NCBI GenBank assembly: GCA_021325215.1 | Contig: JAJPHO010000153.1 | Location: 1 to 64,000 of the forward strand | From: Alphaproteobacteria bacterium | GTDB taxonomy: Bacteria; Pseudomonadota; Alphaproteobacteria; Rhodospirillales; Magnetospirillaceae | Reading direction: 5' to 3' | Length of the DNA stretch: 64,000 nucleotides | Part shown: positions 33,235 to 42,412 of the stretch, in pieces | How the letters are laid out: the number at the start of each line of letters is the position of its first letter | How positions within the stretch are numbered: the first letter of the stretch is position 1 | Translations under genes and position numbers: made by a program | The notes under the pieces: model-generated | Seen by the model: only the letters and a program-made list of their open reading frames with translations | What the model was told of the DNA's origin: nothing | Database searches by the model: none

Positions 33235-34158
33235 TCAGATCCGCCAGACCAGCTGCACCAGCTCCTGGCTGCCGGCGTCCTTGGCCAGCTCGCGGCGGCC
33301 CAGCGGGATGCCGTCGATCTTGGCAACGCCTTCGCGCTCCAGCTGGCGGAAGAAATGGTCGGAACACCACACTTCGTTCGGCGACACCACCGGCTCGATG
33401 CGGGCGACATGGTCGATGCCCACTCCGGCCACATCGGTGATACGGCCGTCCTTCTCGGTGATCGAGACCTTGTTGACGTCCAGCGCCAGTCGGATCTGCA
33501 CCGGCTGGTCGAAGCCGATCTGCCGCCAATTGAGCTGCAGGAAATAATCGCGCAGATCCAGCGCCGCCTCGGCCATCTCGCTGACGTCGTTGCCGCACAC
33601 GAAGAAGCCGTCGCCGGTGAACTGGTCGAACATCACCTGCCATTTGCTGCGGATCGCCGCGACCCGGCCATGCAGCACGGAATGAAGTTGCGTCTTCAGC
33701 GCATCCGACAGAATGCGGGAGGATTTCACCACGTCGCCCATCAGCAGGGCGCCCAGGCGGGTGTTGGGCCGGGTGAAGGGCACCACCGAGATCACCTTCT
33801 CGATGACGCGCTCGACCTCGTCCTTCTCGGCCGGCTTGCGCACATAGCCCTTGGCGCCGGCATTGACCGCCTCGACCACCTTCATGTCCATCTCGTGCGA
33901 GGTGACCATGATGATCATGGCGTCGGGATAGGCGGCCAGGATGCGCCGCACCGCCTCGATGCCGTCCATGTCGGGCATCGCCACGTCCATGGTGACAAGG
34001 TCGGGCAGACAGGTGGGATAAAGAGCCACGGCATCGGCGCCGGTGCGGGCCGTCTGCACCACATTGTGGCCGAGCATGCCGAGAATCTGGGAAAGTCTCT
34101 TGGTCGACAATGTCGAATCGTCGACCACCATGATGTTCAAAGCGTCCATGGATCGCAT
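33235..34158 (-). CDS. Response regulator with class III nucleotide-cyclase-like output domain
   Basis: 307 residues (a second ATG at 34149 is also possible). Residues 1-125 are a receiver domain (IMVVDDSTLS, phospho-acceptor Asp in LVTMDVAMPDMDG, conserved Lys in VRKPAEKDE). After a linker, residues ~145-300 resemble a class III adenylate/guanylate cyclase fold: LLMGDVVKSSRIL offers the first metal Asp, FTGDGFFV the second, and GVGIDHVARI matches the usual NxxxR strand with Asp in place of Asn. Whether it is catalytic or a degenerate sensor is open. It lies upstream of the large sensor kinase on the same strand and is its likely partner. Confidence 0.85.
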   Translation of the reverse strand: MRSMDALNIMVVDDSTLSTKRLSQILGMLGHNVVQTARTGADAVALYPTCLPDLVTMDVAMPDMDGIEAVRRILAAYPDAMIIMVTSHEMDMKVVEAVNAGAKGYVRKPAEKDEVERVIEKVISVVPFTRPNTRLGALLMGDVVKSSRILSDALKTQLHSVLHGRVAAIRSKWQVMFDQFTGDGFFVCGNDVSEMAEAALDLRDYFLQLNWRQIGFDQPVQIRLALDVNKVSITEKDGRITDVAGVGIDHVARIEPVVSPNEVWCSDHFFRQLEREGVAKIDGIPLGRRELAKDAGSQELVQLVWRI

Positions 34159-34409
34159 CTAACCCTGCCCCCACCCCTTGATCCTGTCCCCAAATGAGGA
34201 CTGGATAGACAGAGAATACGAAGAAATCAGGAGTATTCAACGCAAAGAAAAACTGTGGAATTCAGTAAATTTGCATCAGTCCACAGGCGACAATCAAGTT
34301 ACATTCAATTTCTGGATGTGGCGCGCCGTACGCCCCGCCAGCCCTCCCTGAGAATTAAGCAGGATATTATCGAAAAAATCCTCCATCATCACGTGCAGCG
34401 GAGGATTAC

Positions 34410-35140
<731 letters not shown>

Positions 35141-35144
<4 letters not shown>

Positions 35145-36628
35145 TTCCAGGCTCCACACCCTGGCTGATGGCGCATGAGCTGCGCCTGGCCTGGCGCCTG
35201 GGCGAGGACAAGAACCGCTGGGTGCGCATCCTGCTGCTGGGCGCGCTGCTGCTGATGATGAGCGCGGCCGGCTGGCCGATCGGTCATGTGCTGCGCGAAC
35301 ACCACCCAAGCACGACCGGCTTTGGCGCGCTGATCGCGGCGATGGGGTTTCTGTTCGTCACCTTCATGGGATTCATGACGGCGCTGTCCTTCATCGCCGC
35401 CAGTTTCGTCGACCGCGGCGACATCGATCTGCTGCTCGGCAGCCCCCTGCCCCGGCGCCGCCTGCTAACGGTGCGGCTGGCGGCGGCCGGTGTGCGCAGC
35501 ATGACATTGTGGCTGTTCCTGTTCAGTCCTCCGGTGCTGATGGTCAGCGCGATCGCCGGGCCGCGCTGGCTGGGCGGCCTGGCGCTGCTGGCCGATGCCG
35601 GACTGGTCGGCACCGCGGCGGCCAGCTGGGTGATCCTGGGTCTGTTCCGTCTGCTGGGCGCGCGCCGGGGCCGGACCGCCGCCACCATCGCCTCGTCACT
35701 GTCCGGCCTGACGGTCGGGCTGGTGTCCGGCTTCTCCGGATCTCTCATGCCGGCCGGCAGCCCGGCGGCGGCGCACCTGCACGCTTCGCTGAACGCCACC
35801 TCCTTCAATGGGCTGGCCGCCCTGCCCGTCCGCATCCTGATGGGGGACGGAATAGCCATGACGCTGCTGGGCGCGGGGTCGCTGGCGCTGTTCCTGGGCA
35901 GCGCCTGGCTGCTCGCCCCGTGGTTCTCGATCGTCAGCACGCGCGACGACGGGCAGAGCCGCCCTTCCGCCGGCGCGGCGCCGCTGCGCGGGTTCGGCGG
36001 CAAGCCGTTCGCCCTGCTGCTGATCAAGGATTACCGGCTGTTGCTGCGCAATCATGCGCTGATGCTGCAGATTCTGGGGCGCAGCCTGGCCTTCGTTCCG
36101 CTGCTGGCGATCAACCTGACGCAGAACCGCCATTCGGCCGACCTGGCCACCGTCGCGCTGGCCGGCACGCTGGTGCTCGGCCAGACCGCCGGATCGCTGG
36201 TCTGGGCCTTCGTCAGCGCCGAAACCCAGCCCGATCTGCTGGCCAGCTCGCCGCTGCCGCCCGGCCTGGCGGTGCGCAGCCGGCTGTGCGCCTCGCTGCT
36301 GCCCGCCTTCGCCCTGGTGCTGCTGGGTGCGGCACTGGCCGCCGCCCGGGCGCCGCTGGCCGGAATATCCATCCTGACCATGGGACTCGGCGCCTGCCTG
36401 TCCTCGGCGGCGATCAATACCAACGCCAAGGCCTCCGGCCGCCGCTCGACCTTGAGCAACGCGCCGCGCCCCGCCCCGGCGGCGGTGTTCGCCGACATGA
36501 TCTGCGCCGGGATGTGGGGCGGTGGCGCCTTCCTGCTCGCCCGCGGTTCGATCTGGTGCGCGGTGCCGGTCTGGCTGGCGCTGTCGATCGTATTCCTATG
36601 GCGCGAGATCATGCGCAGGAGCGACTAA
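35141..36628 (+). CDS. ABC-type export permease
   Basis: 495 residues with about ten to twelve hydrophobic segments in two halves, consistent with large ABC-2-type permeases. A cytoplasmic loop rich in Ser/Gly/Ala separates the halves near residue 265. It is translationally coupled to the ATPase gene. Its stop codon is immediately followed by the NsrR-type operator region of hmp. The cargo is unknown. The RiPP locus nearby lacks its own transporter, but this pair is on the opposite strand, over 5 kb away, and no link is evident. Confidence 0.85.
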
Positions 36629-36650
36629 ACAAACATTTTCATTGCATCTT
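36628..36650 (+). promoter_or_regulatory. NsrR-type operator, site 1
   Basis: An 11-1-11 site reading AACAAACATTT-T-CATTGCATCTT; 17 of 22 positions agree with the NsrR consensus AAGATGCATTT/AAATGCATCTT. It starts at the permease stop codon and lies ~200 bases upstream of hmp. Confidence 0.5.
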
Positions 36651-36676
36651 TAATCGGCTCCGGATGCATCTCTTAA

Positions 36677-36699
36677 AACATACATTTTATATGCATATT
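36677..36699 (+). promoter_or_regulatory. NsrR-type operator, site 2
   Basis: AACATACATTT-T-ATATGCATATT; 18 of 22 positions agree with the NsrR consensus, stronger than site 1. The site centres are 49 bases apart, with an extra GGATGCATCTC half-site between them. They precede hmp, and an NsrR-like gene lies 1.6 kb downstream, so NO-responsive repression is expected. Confidence 0.7.
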
Positions 36700-36712
36700 T
36701 ATGGAGCATATC

Positions 36713-36796
36713 ATGGATGAAACCAGGATCGCCGCGGCGGTCCGCCGCATCGCGGTCAGCCTGCAGCTCGGCCCGCGGCATCGCGCCGCCGCCTGA
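36713..36796 (+). CDS. Possible 27-residue leader ORF before hmp
   Basis: An ATG at 36713 with TGGAG upstream opens a 27-codon frame (start MDETRIAAAVRRIAVSLQLG) ending at a TGA 34 bases before hmp. It lies between the NsrR operators and the hmp start. It is arginine-rich and Ala-rich, with no recognised family. It could be a leader peptide or chance. Confidence 0.35.
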   Translation: MDETRIAAAVRRIAVSLQLGPRHRAAA

Positions 36797-36830
36797 TCAT
36801 CCCCCGACCCATCCAACAGAAGGACCCATC

Positions 36831-38051
36831 ATGCAGCCTTTGAGCCCGCAAACCGTCGCCATCGTCAAGGCGACCGTTCCCGCCCTCGCGCAACATGGCA
36901 CCGCCATCACCGGCGCCATGTATAAGCGGCTGTTCCGCACCGCCGAGATCGCCGCTTTGTTCAATCATTCGCATCAGGGTGAGGACGGCACCCAGACGAA
37001 GGCTCTGGCGTCGGCGATCCTGGCCTATGCCGCCAATATCGACAATCTCGGCGTCCTGGGCGCGGCGGTCGAGCGCATCGCCCAGAAGCATGTCGGCCTG
37101 CAGATCCTGCCCGAGCATTATCCTTACGTGGCCGAAGCCCTGCTGGGCGCCATCGGTGACGTGCTGGGCGACGCGGCAACGCCGGAAATCCTGGGCGCCT
37201 GGGGCGAGGCCTTCTGGTTCCTGGCCAACATCCTGATCGGGCGCGAAAAAAGCCTCTATGCCCAGCAGGCCGATGCCGAGGGCGGCTGGAGCGGCTGGCG
37301 CGAATTCATCGTCGCCGGCAAGACCCGCGAAAGCGAAACGATCACCTCGTTCCTGCTGCGTCCGCGCGACGGGGGCGCGGTGATCCGCCACAAGCCGGGC
37401 CAGTATCTCAGCTTCCTGCTGCCGGTGGGGGCCCAAGGGACGGACCCTGCGCCGGTACGCCGCAATTACAGCATTTCCTCGGCCCCGAACGGCCAGACCT
37501 ACCGCATCTCGGTAAAGCGCGAGGAACAAGGCGCCGCGTCGCGCTGGCTGCATGATCATGTGAAGCCGGGCGACATCCTGCATGTTTCGCCGCCGGCCGG
37601 CGATTTCTTCCTGGCCGACCAGCCGAAGCGTCCGGTCGTGCTGCTCAGCGGCGGCGTCGGACTGACGCCGATGGTCAGCATGGTCGAGACCATCGCCGAG
37701 CGTCACCCGCAGCTCGCCACCCATTTCATCCATGGCACCACCAGCGGCGCCACCCACGCCCTGGACCAGCATGTGCGCGCCCTCGCCCGCGACAATGCCA
37801 ACATCAGCGTCGCCACCTTTTACAGCGAGCCGGCCGAGGGCGATCTGCCCGGCGTCAGCCATGACGTGACCGGCTTCATCAGCATCGACTGGCTGAAGCA
37901 GAACACGCCGTTCACCGAGGCTGATTTCTATCTGTGCGGGCCCAAGGCGTTCCTGCGCGTCTTCGCCAACGGCCTGGCCCAGGCCGGCGTTCCCGCCGAC
38001 CGCATCCACTATGAGTTTTTCGGCCCGGCCGAAGAGATCATGGCGGCCTGA
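36831..38051 (+). CDS. hmp: Flavohaemoglobin (nitric oxide dioxygenase)
   Basis: 406 residues from the ATG at 36831, normal for Hmp. The globin domain (1-~140) has the B10 tyrosine region MYKRLF, the proximal histidine in AQKHVGLQILPEHY and the FW..L..I end. The FAD/NAD ferredoxin-reductase half follows: RRNYSISSAPN binds FAD, GGVGLTPMVSM binds NAD(P), and FYLCGPKAFL ends the NAD site. It converts NO plus O2 to nitrate in the cytoplasm. The upstream NsrR-type operators and the nsrR gene nearby indicate NO-induced expression. Confidence 0.97.
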   Translation: MQPLSPQTVAIVKATVPALAQHGTAITGAMYKRLFRTAEIAALFNHSHQGEDGTQTKALASAILAYAANIDNLGVLGAAVERIAQKHVGLQILPEHYPYVAEALLGAIGDVLGDAATPEILGAWGEAFWFLANILIGREKSLYAQQADAEGGWSGWREFIVAGKTRESETITSFLLRPRDGGAVIRHKPGQYLSFLLPVGAQGTDPAPVRRNYSISSAPNGQTYRISVKREEQGAASRWLHDHVKPGDILHVSPPAGDFFLADQPKRPVVLLSGGVGLTPMVSMVETIAERHPQLATHFIHGTTSGATHALDQHVRALARDNANISVATFYSEPAEGDLPGVSHDVTGFISIDWLKQNTPFTEADFYLCGPKAFLRVFANGLAQAGVPADRIHYEFFGPAEEIMAA

Positions 38052-38078
38052 TATGAGGGAGTGCGCGAAGGCGGCATC

Positions 38079-38183
38079 TCACATCACGAGCGACGACAAA
38101 AGCAAGACGAAGATGACGGCAAGAACCATGTCCCTCGCCAGAGCTACCTCACATAAAAATTCGAGCCGCATCCGTTCGCTCAT
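38079..38183 (-). CDS. Single-span small membrane protein, 34 residues
   Basis: An ATG at 38183 follows a GGGAGGCGG Shine-Dalgarno at ideal spacing. The peptide has a short charged head (MSERMRLEFLCEVALARD) and one hydrophobic segment (MVLAVIFVLLLSSLVM) that ends at the stop. It sits between hmp and nsrR and points away from nsrR. It is not recognised. Composition and RBS make translation plausible. Confidence 0.5.
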   Translation of the reverse strand: MSERMRLEFLCEVALARDMVLAVIFVLLLSSLVM

Positions 38184-38333
38184 GACCGCCTCCCGATGTA
38201 ACTTTTGGTTGTCCATCCGAGGGAAAAACTAACTCAATCCGAAATTACGGAGTTGAGGCGGCGCAAATTGCCGGTGACGGAAAAGTACTTAGGCATAGTG
38301 CGGAGGGGGCGTGTTTTTCCAGACGGCAAAAGC

Positions 38334-38792
38334 TCAGGCATTAGCCAGCTTGCCGCCCTCGGGCGGCAAGCCCAGCAACGCGGTGATGCTACGCTTCTGG
38401 CGGACGATGTCCGCCAGGGTGTAGTCGTCCAGCACCGCCAAAAATGCCTGCAGCGCCTCGCCCAGCACGCCCTTCAGCGCGCAGGCCGGCGTCAGCAGGC
38501 ATTCGTTTTCCATCCCCATGCATTCGACGATGGCGAGGTCCTGCTCGGTGAAGCGGACCACTTCGCCCAGACGGATCGCTTCCGGCTGCCTGCCCAGGCG
38601 CAACCCGCCGCCGCGTCCGCGCACGGTCTCGATATAGCCGCCGACGCCCAGCTGGTGCGCCACCTTCATCAGATGGTTCCTGGAGATGTCATAGCGCTCG
38701 GCGATCTCGGCGATGGTGGGCAGCTTGTCCGGCTGCACCGCCAGATAGATCAGGATGCGCAGCGCGTAATCGCTGTAGCTCGACAGCCTCAT
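38334..38792 (-). CDS. nsrR: Rrf2-family NO-sensing repressor NsrR
   Basis: 152 residues. The N-terminal wHTH (LSSYSDYALRILIYLAVQPD, ISRNHLMKVAHQLGVGGYIE) and the three-cysteine cluster CMGMENECLLTPAC match NsrR, which binds a [4Fe-4S] or [2Fe-2S] cluster and loses DNA binding when nitrosylated. Short Rrf2 relatives such as IscR have different cysteine spacing. hmp and two NsrR-type operators lie next door, and a half-site overlaps its own promoter, so NO-responsive and possibly autoregulated control is expected. Confidence 0.92.
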   Translation of the reverse strand: MRLSSYSDYALRILIYLAVQPDKLPTIAEIAERYDISRNHLMKVAHQLGVGGYIETVRGRGGGLRLGRQPEAIRLGEVVRFTEQDLAIVECMGMENECLLTPACALKGVLGEALQAFLAVLDDYTLADIVRQKRSITALLGLPPEGGKLANA

Positions 38793-38814
38793 GAAACACC
38801 AAAAGAAATATCAA

Positions 38815-38825
38815 AAATACATCGT
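38815..38825. promoter_or_regulatory. NsrR-type half-site at the nsrR promoter
   Basis: AAATACATCGT matches nine of eleven bases of the right half of the NsrR consensus. It lies 23 bases upstream of the nsrR start in the region divergent with the SIMPL gene. The partner half is poor, so autoregulation is only suggested. Confidence 0.35.
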
Positions 38826-38887
38826 AACATAGGGGATGCGGCGCAAGCGACCAGCTTTTATCCTGATCTCCCCCACAGGAGGTTGTC

Positions 38888-39580
38888 ATGATCCGCCCGA
38901 GTTTCGCCGCCCTCTGCCTGCTTCTCGCCGTTCCCGCCCTGGCCGACACCACCATCCGCCTCGACCAGCAGGCGCAGAAAGTGGTGCCGCGCGACCGGCT
39001 GCAAGCCGATCTGCGCGTCGAGGCCAGCGGCCCCGACAGCCGCGGCGTACAGGACGAGGTCAACCGCCGCATGGCGACCGCCCTGGCCAAGGCCCGCAAG
39101 AATTCGTCCCTGACCGTGCAGAGCGGCGGCTACGGCGTCTATCGCGAACAGCCGGCCAAGGGTGCTGAAATCTGGCATGCCAGCCAGGGCATCACCCTGG
39201 TCTCGAAGGATTTCGACTCGGTGCTGAAATTGTCGGGCGAGCTGCAGAATGACGGGCTGACCATGTCCGGCCTGCGCTTCTTCCTGGCGCCCGAAACCCT
39301 GCGCGCGGCGCAGAGCGACCTGACCGCCCAGGCCCTGTCGGGTCTGCGCGACCGCGCCACCGAGGTCGCCAACGATCTCGGCATGAGTGTCGCGCACTAT
39401 CAGGAAATCAATGTCGGCAACGCCACCGAGGGCTTCGACAACCGCCGCCCGATGATGATGGCCAAGGCGGGAATGGTCCAGGCGGCGGCGATCTCCGCGC
39501 CGCCGGACGCGGAAGCCGGCGATTCCACCATTACACTGAACGTTCAGGCCGAAGTGGTGCTGGCGGACAAGGGCCGCTAA
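38888..39580 (+). CDS. SIMPL-domain (DUF541) periplasmic protein
   Basis: 230 residues with a signal peptide (LCLLLAVPALA) and the SIMPL fold: RDRLQADLRVEASGPDSRGV at the start, QSGGYGVYREQPAKGAEIWH in the middle and a C-terminal strand region. Such proteins are periplasmic or outer-membrane-associated, bound to oxidative or envelope stress resistance in a few species, without a known catalytic activity. The RBS is AGGAGG. The stop is four bases from the convergent oxygenase gene. Confidence 0.85.
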   Translation: MIRPSFAALCLLLAVPALADTTIRLDQQAQKVVPRDRLQADLRVEASGPDSRGVQDEVNRRMATALAKARKNSSLTVQSGGYGVYREQPAKGAEIWHASQGITLVSKDFDSVLKLSGELQNDGLTMSGLRFFLAPETLRAAQSDLTAQALSGLRDRATEVANDLGMSVAHYQEINVGNATEGFDNRRPMMMAKAGMVQAAAISAPPDAEAGDSTITLNVQAEVVLADKGR

Positions 39581-39584
39581 AGCC

Positions 39585-40427
39585 TCACCCGACATTGGGG
39601 CCGAGGCGCAGCCATTTGGTGACGATCCATTTCTCGCCGGCCTCGACCGGAGTTCCGGCATGCTGGACGCGATTGTCGACGGTATGGCTGCCATCGACAT
39701 TCTCGAAATAGAGGGCGCGGCCCGGCACCGCCGCCACGGTCAGGCCGGACAGCCAGGGGAATTGCGTGCCGCCGCCGCGGTCGGGGCGGTTGAGATAGAA
39801 GATCATGGTGGCGACGCGCTGGCCGCCCGCCTTCATATGCAAGGCGCTGCCGGCCAGAGCGGGGTCGAACCAATCGTAATGGGCGCGGTATTCGTCGCCG
39901 GGCCCGTAATGGATCAGCTGCAGCCCTTCGCCATTCTCGACCGGCCAATTGAGCAACTTGGCGATACGGTCCTCGACGCGGGCGACGAACTCGTCCTGGC
40001 CGCGTTCGAAACTGGTGAAGCGTCCGCGCCGGGCCTCATGCACCATGTCGCCGCCGCTATCGGGATCGACCACCGTGATGGCGCGCAGCTTTTCCTTGCC
40101 CATTTCGATGAAGCGGGCGCATTCCTCGGCGCTCAGCATGTCCTCGATCACCGCGACGCGGGGGCTTTCCATCCACATCGAGCGGCGCACGCGATGGCCG
40201 TCGATCACCGCGGCATCACCGTCGAAATGCATCTCGGGCAGAGGATTGGCCGGTAGAGGCCGCGATAATTTCTCAGCCGCCTCGCGGATCGCCGCCATCG
40301 AGGTATCCGGCGCCGCCACCCGATGCTCGATCAGCTGCTTGAGGATGTCGGCAGGCGCGCAGCCGCGCTGGACATTTTCCAGCACCCAATTCTGCCAATC
40401 CTGCGGCAGCAGCGCGAGCATAGACAC
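39585..40427 (-). CDS. 2-oxoglutarate/Fe(II) oxygenase, prolyl-4-hydroxylase-like
   Basis: 280 residues. The C-terminal ~190 form a P4H-type double-stranded beta-helix with the iron ligands HYDWFD (HxD) and a distal histidine in VQHAGTPVEAGEKW, plus the 2-oxoglutarate-binding lysine of that same block. MIFYLNRPDRGGGTQFPWL is the usual P4H family stretch. The N-terminal ~80 residues are helical (WQNWVLENVQRG). Bacterial members hydroxylate proline in proteins such as EF-Tu or free peptides; the target here is unknown. Confidence 0.9.
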   Translation of the reverse strand: MSMLALLPQDWQNWVLENVQRGCAPADILKQLIEHRVAAPDTSMAAIREAAEKLSRPLPANPLPEMHFDGDAAVIDGHRVRRSMWMESPRVAVIEDMLSAEECARFIEMGKEKLRAITVVDPDSGGDMVHEARRGRFTSFERGQDEFVARVEDRIAKLLNWPVENGEGLQLIHYGPGDEYRAHYDWFDPALAGSALHMKAGGQRVATMIFYLNRPDRGGGTQFPWLSGLTVAAVPGRALYFENVDGSHTVDNRVQHAGTPVEAGEKWIVTKWLRLGPNVG

Positions 40428-40476
40428 CCTCCGGACTTATCGTTACTTCGAGCCTAAGGAGACGAGCTCCTTCCTG

Positions 40477-40926
40477 TCAATTGCCTGAGGCAGCCTGCCC
40501 GGGACCAACGGCTGATTGAACCGCAGAGGCGCAGAAGCGCAGAGGGTCCGGAGTCTGTATCACGCGGCGGAGTCCGTCGCGCAGATGCAAGACATTGAAA
40601 TTGATTAACAGTCCGAGTTTCAGACCGGAAAGTTTCAGATAAGTCAGCAATTGGGCTTTATGGATGGGGAGAAGCCTTTCACCCGCCTTGACTTCGACCG
40701 CCACGCGCCGGTCGACGAGGAGATCCATCCGAAACCCGCCATTAAGCCGAAGGTCCCGGTAGACCACGTCCATCACCACCTGCCGAGAAACAGTCAAGCC
40801 ACGCATCTCGATTTCACAAGCGAGGCATTGCTCGTATACGGACTCCAGCAGCCCGGGCCCAAGCGCGCGGTGCACGGCGACGGCCGCATCGACAATCTGG
40901 CCCGTCAGGACGTTGTCGTCAGCCAC
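40477..40926 (-). CDS. GxxExxY family protein (PDDEXK-like)
   Basis: 149 residues from the GTG at 40926, which has the SD AGAGGTGA; a TTG at 40977 would add 17 residues encoded by the repeat. The name-giving motif GLLESVY is intact, and the RMDLLVDRRVAVEVKA stretch looks like the PD-(D/E)xK nuclease core noted for this family. Function is unknown; the genes are often repeated and horizontally scattered. The gene is bracketed by perfect 26-base inverted repeats: one directly before the start, which supplies part of the RBS, and one inside the 3' end, encoding the last residues (PLRFCASAVQ). Confidence 0.88.
   Translation of the reverse strand: MADDNVLTGQIVDAAVAVHRALGPGLLESVYEQCLACEIEMRGLTVSRQVVMDVVYRDLRLNGGFRMDLLVDRRVAVEVKAGERLLPIHKAQLLTYLKLSGLKLGLLINFNVLHLRDGLRRVIQTPDPLRFCASAVQSAVGPGQAASGN
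40519..40544 (+). repeat. Left inverted repeat of the GxxExxY unit
   Basis: 26 bases built on CCGCAGAGGCGCAGAAGCGC. It is perfectly inverted relative to 40939-40964 and lies within the 3' coding end of the GxxExxY gene. Confidence 0.85.
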
Positions 40927-40938
40927 GGGCTTAGTCAC

Positions 40939-40964
40939 CTCTGCGCTTCTGCGCCTCTGCGGTT
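40939..40964 (-). repeat. Right inverted repeat of the GxxExxY unit
   Basis: The exact reverse complement of 40519-40544. It sits just upstream of the GxxExxY start codon; its last bases contribute to the Shine-Dalgarno. Confidence 0.85.
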
Positions 40965-41024
40965 CCTCAAATGCCAATCACGGGCGCTCCGTAAGCGATC
41001 GGGATCGATCAGCCTTCACGGATA

Positions 41025-42362
41025 TCATAGCCGGCTCAAATGTTCCACCTTTGTTCCCGACACGCGAGATCGCCACCAGGCCAGCGGCAGATAAGCCAGG
41101 ATGACGGCAATGATGGCGGCGACGCTCCACATCAGTAGAGGCACCTCCGACACGCTGGCCACCCAGACGCAGAACAGGATCGAACCGACCGCCAGAGCAC
41201 GCGCGCCGAGCCGCCAGCGCGCCGGGCGTTCCGTCGACAGGCGGATCAGCGCGGCGCAGGCTGCCGCATAGAGGAACATACAGAGGATCACCGACACATC
41301 CGCCACCACGGTGAATTGCCGGGCCAGATTGGCGTTGGCGGTCAGGAAGGCAGCCGCGCTCATCAGCGCGCCGTTGAACAGCAGATTGGCCACCGACGGG
41401 CCGCCATTGCGGCGCTTGGGCGCGCGGCGCAGCAGCAGGCCGAGCACTTCGTCGGCGCCCCAGGTTTCGGCGCTGACCAGAATCCAGCCGCCCACCGTGC
41501 CCGACGCCTTCAGCATGGCGCACAGCGCGACGACCGCAGCCAGGGAAGACCCGACCAGCGGACGGGCGGCGTCGGCGAAGGGCGCGCTGGAGGCGGCCAG
41601 ATCGGCGGCAGGCAGGATGCCCATGATGGCGGCGCAGGCCGAGACATAGACCAAAGCGGCGATCAGCAATCCGCCGATGGTGGCGCGCGGCACGTCGCGC
41701 ACCGGGTTCTCGACCAGCGGGGCGACGATATTGGCGCTTTCGATGCCTAGGAAGGCCCAGAACACCATCACCACCGATTGCGGCATCGCCTCGATGAAGG
41801 GCTTGCCGGTGACGTTCCAGGAATTGGTGAAGATCGCCGGATCGAAGTAGAACCAGCCGCCCAGCGCGATCAGCAGCACCGGCGCCAGCCCGACCAGCAG
41901 GGTGCCGCCCTCGAAGCGGGCGACGAAGCGCGGGCCGATGATGTTGGCGGCGGTGAACAGCCACAATATGCCGGCGGTAAAGAAGGTCGCGCCCGGCGGG
42001 CTGGCCAGCGCCGGCAGGAAATAGCCGACATAGCCGGTCACGGCCAGGGCGATGGCGACATTGCCGGTCCAGCAGGCCGTCCAGTACAGCACGCCCCACA
42101 CGAAGGCGCTGCCGGGGCCGAAAGCCTCGCGCACATGGGAGATCAGGCCGGTGCCCTGCGGCCGCAAGATGGTCAGCGCCGAGAAGGCCAGACCCAGCAG
42201 CGCCGCGCCGCCGATCGCCACCACCCAGCCGAGGATCGAGATCGACCCGACCGCGCCGAGACTGGCCGGCAGCAGATAGACGCCGGAACCGATCATATTG
42301 CCCGCCACCAACATGGTGGCCAGGAACGCACCGAGCTTTTTCGTACCGCCTGCTGATGTCAT
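41025..42362 (-). CDS. AdiC-like basic amino acid/polyamine antiporter
   Basis: 445 residues from the ATG at 42362, exactly the size of E. coli AdiC; a longer frame upstream overlaps the divergent tag gene and is rejected. Twelve membrane helices of the APC family start with MLVAGNMIGSGVYLLPASLG (the GSG unwound substrate site of AdiC), then VLYWTACWTGNVAIALAV and FWAFLGIESANIVAPLVENP (the Ser/Glu-rich TM6 site). AdiC exchanges arginine for agmatine. With the decarboxylase encoded 1.3 kb away it could form an acid-resistance pair. PotE or CadB-like specificity is also possible. Confidence 0.87.
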   Translation of the reverse strand: MTSAGGTKKLGAFLATMLVAGNMIGSGVYLLPASLGAVGSISILGWVVAIGGAALLGLAFSALTILRPQGTGLISHVREAFGPGSAFVWGVLYWTACWTGNVAIALAVTGYVGYFLPALASPPGATFFTAGILWLFTAANIIGPRFVARFEGGTLLVGLAPVLLIALGGWFYFDPAIFTNSWNVTGKPFIEAMPQSVVMVFWAFLGIESANIVAPLVENPVRDVPRATIGGLLIAALVYVSACAAIMGILPAADLAASSAPFADAARPLVGSSLAAVVALCAMLKASGTVGGWILVSAETWGADEVLGLLLRRAPKRRNGGPSVANLLFNGALMSAAAFLTANANLARQFTVVADVSVILCMFLYAAACAALIRLSTERPARWRLGARALAVGSILFCVWVASVSEVPLLMWSVAAIIAVILAYLPLAWWRSRVSGTKVEHLSRL

Positions 42363-42412
42363 GATCCCCCCGAATCGGTGACACACATTCGTAACTGTAC
42401 AGAGGTTCAAGG

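Noticed and set aside
34159-34409. Search for an RNA gene or riboswitch in the 251-base divergent region
   Set aside because: Only AT-rich promoter-like sequence was seen; no strong stem-loop or conserved aptamer pattern.
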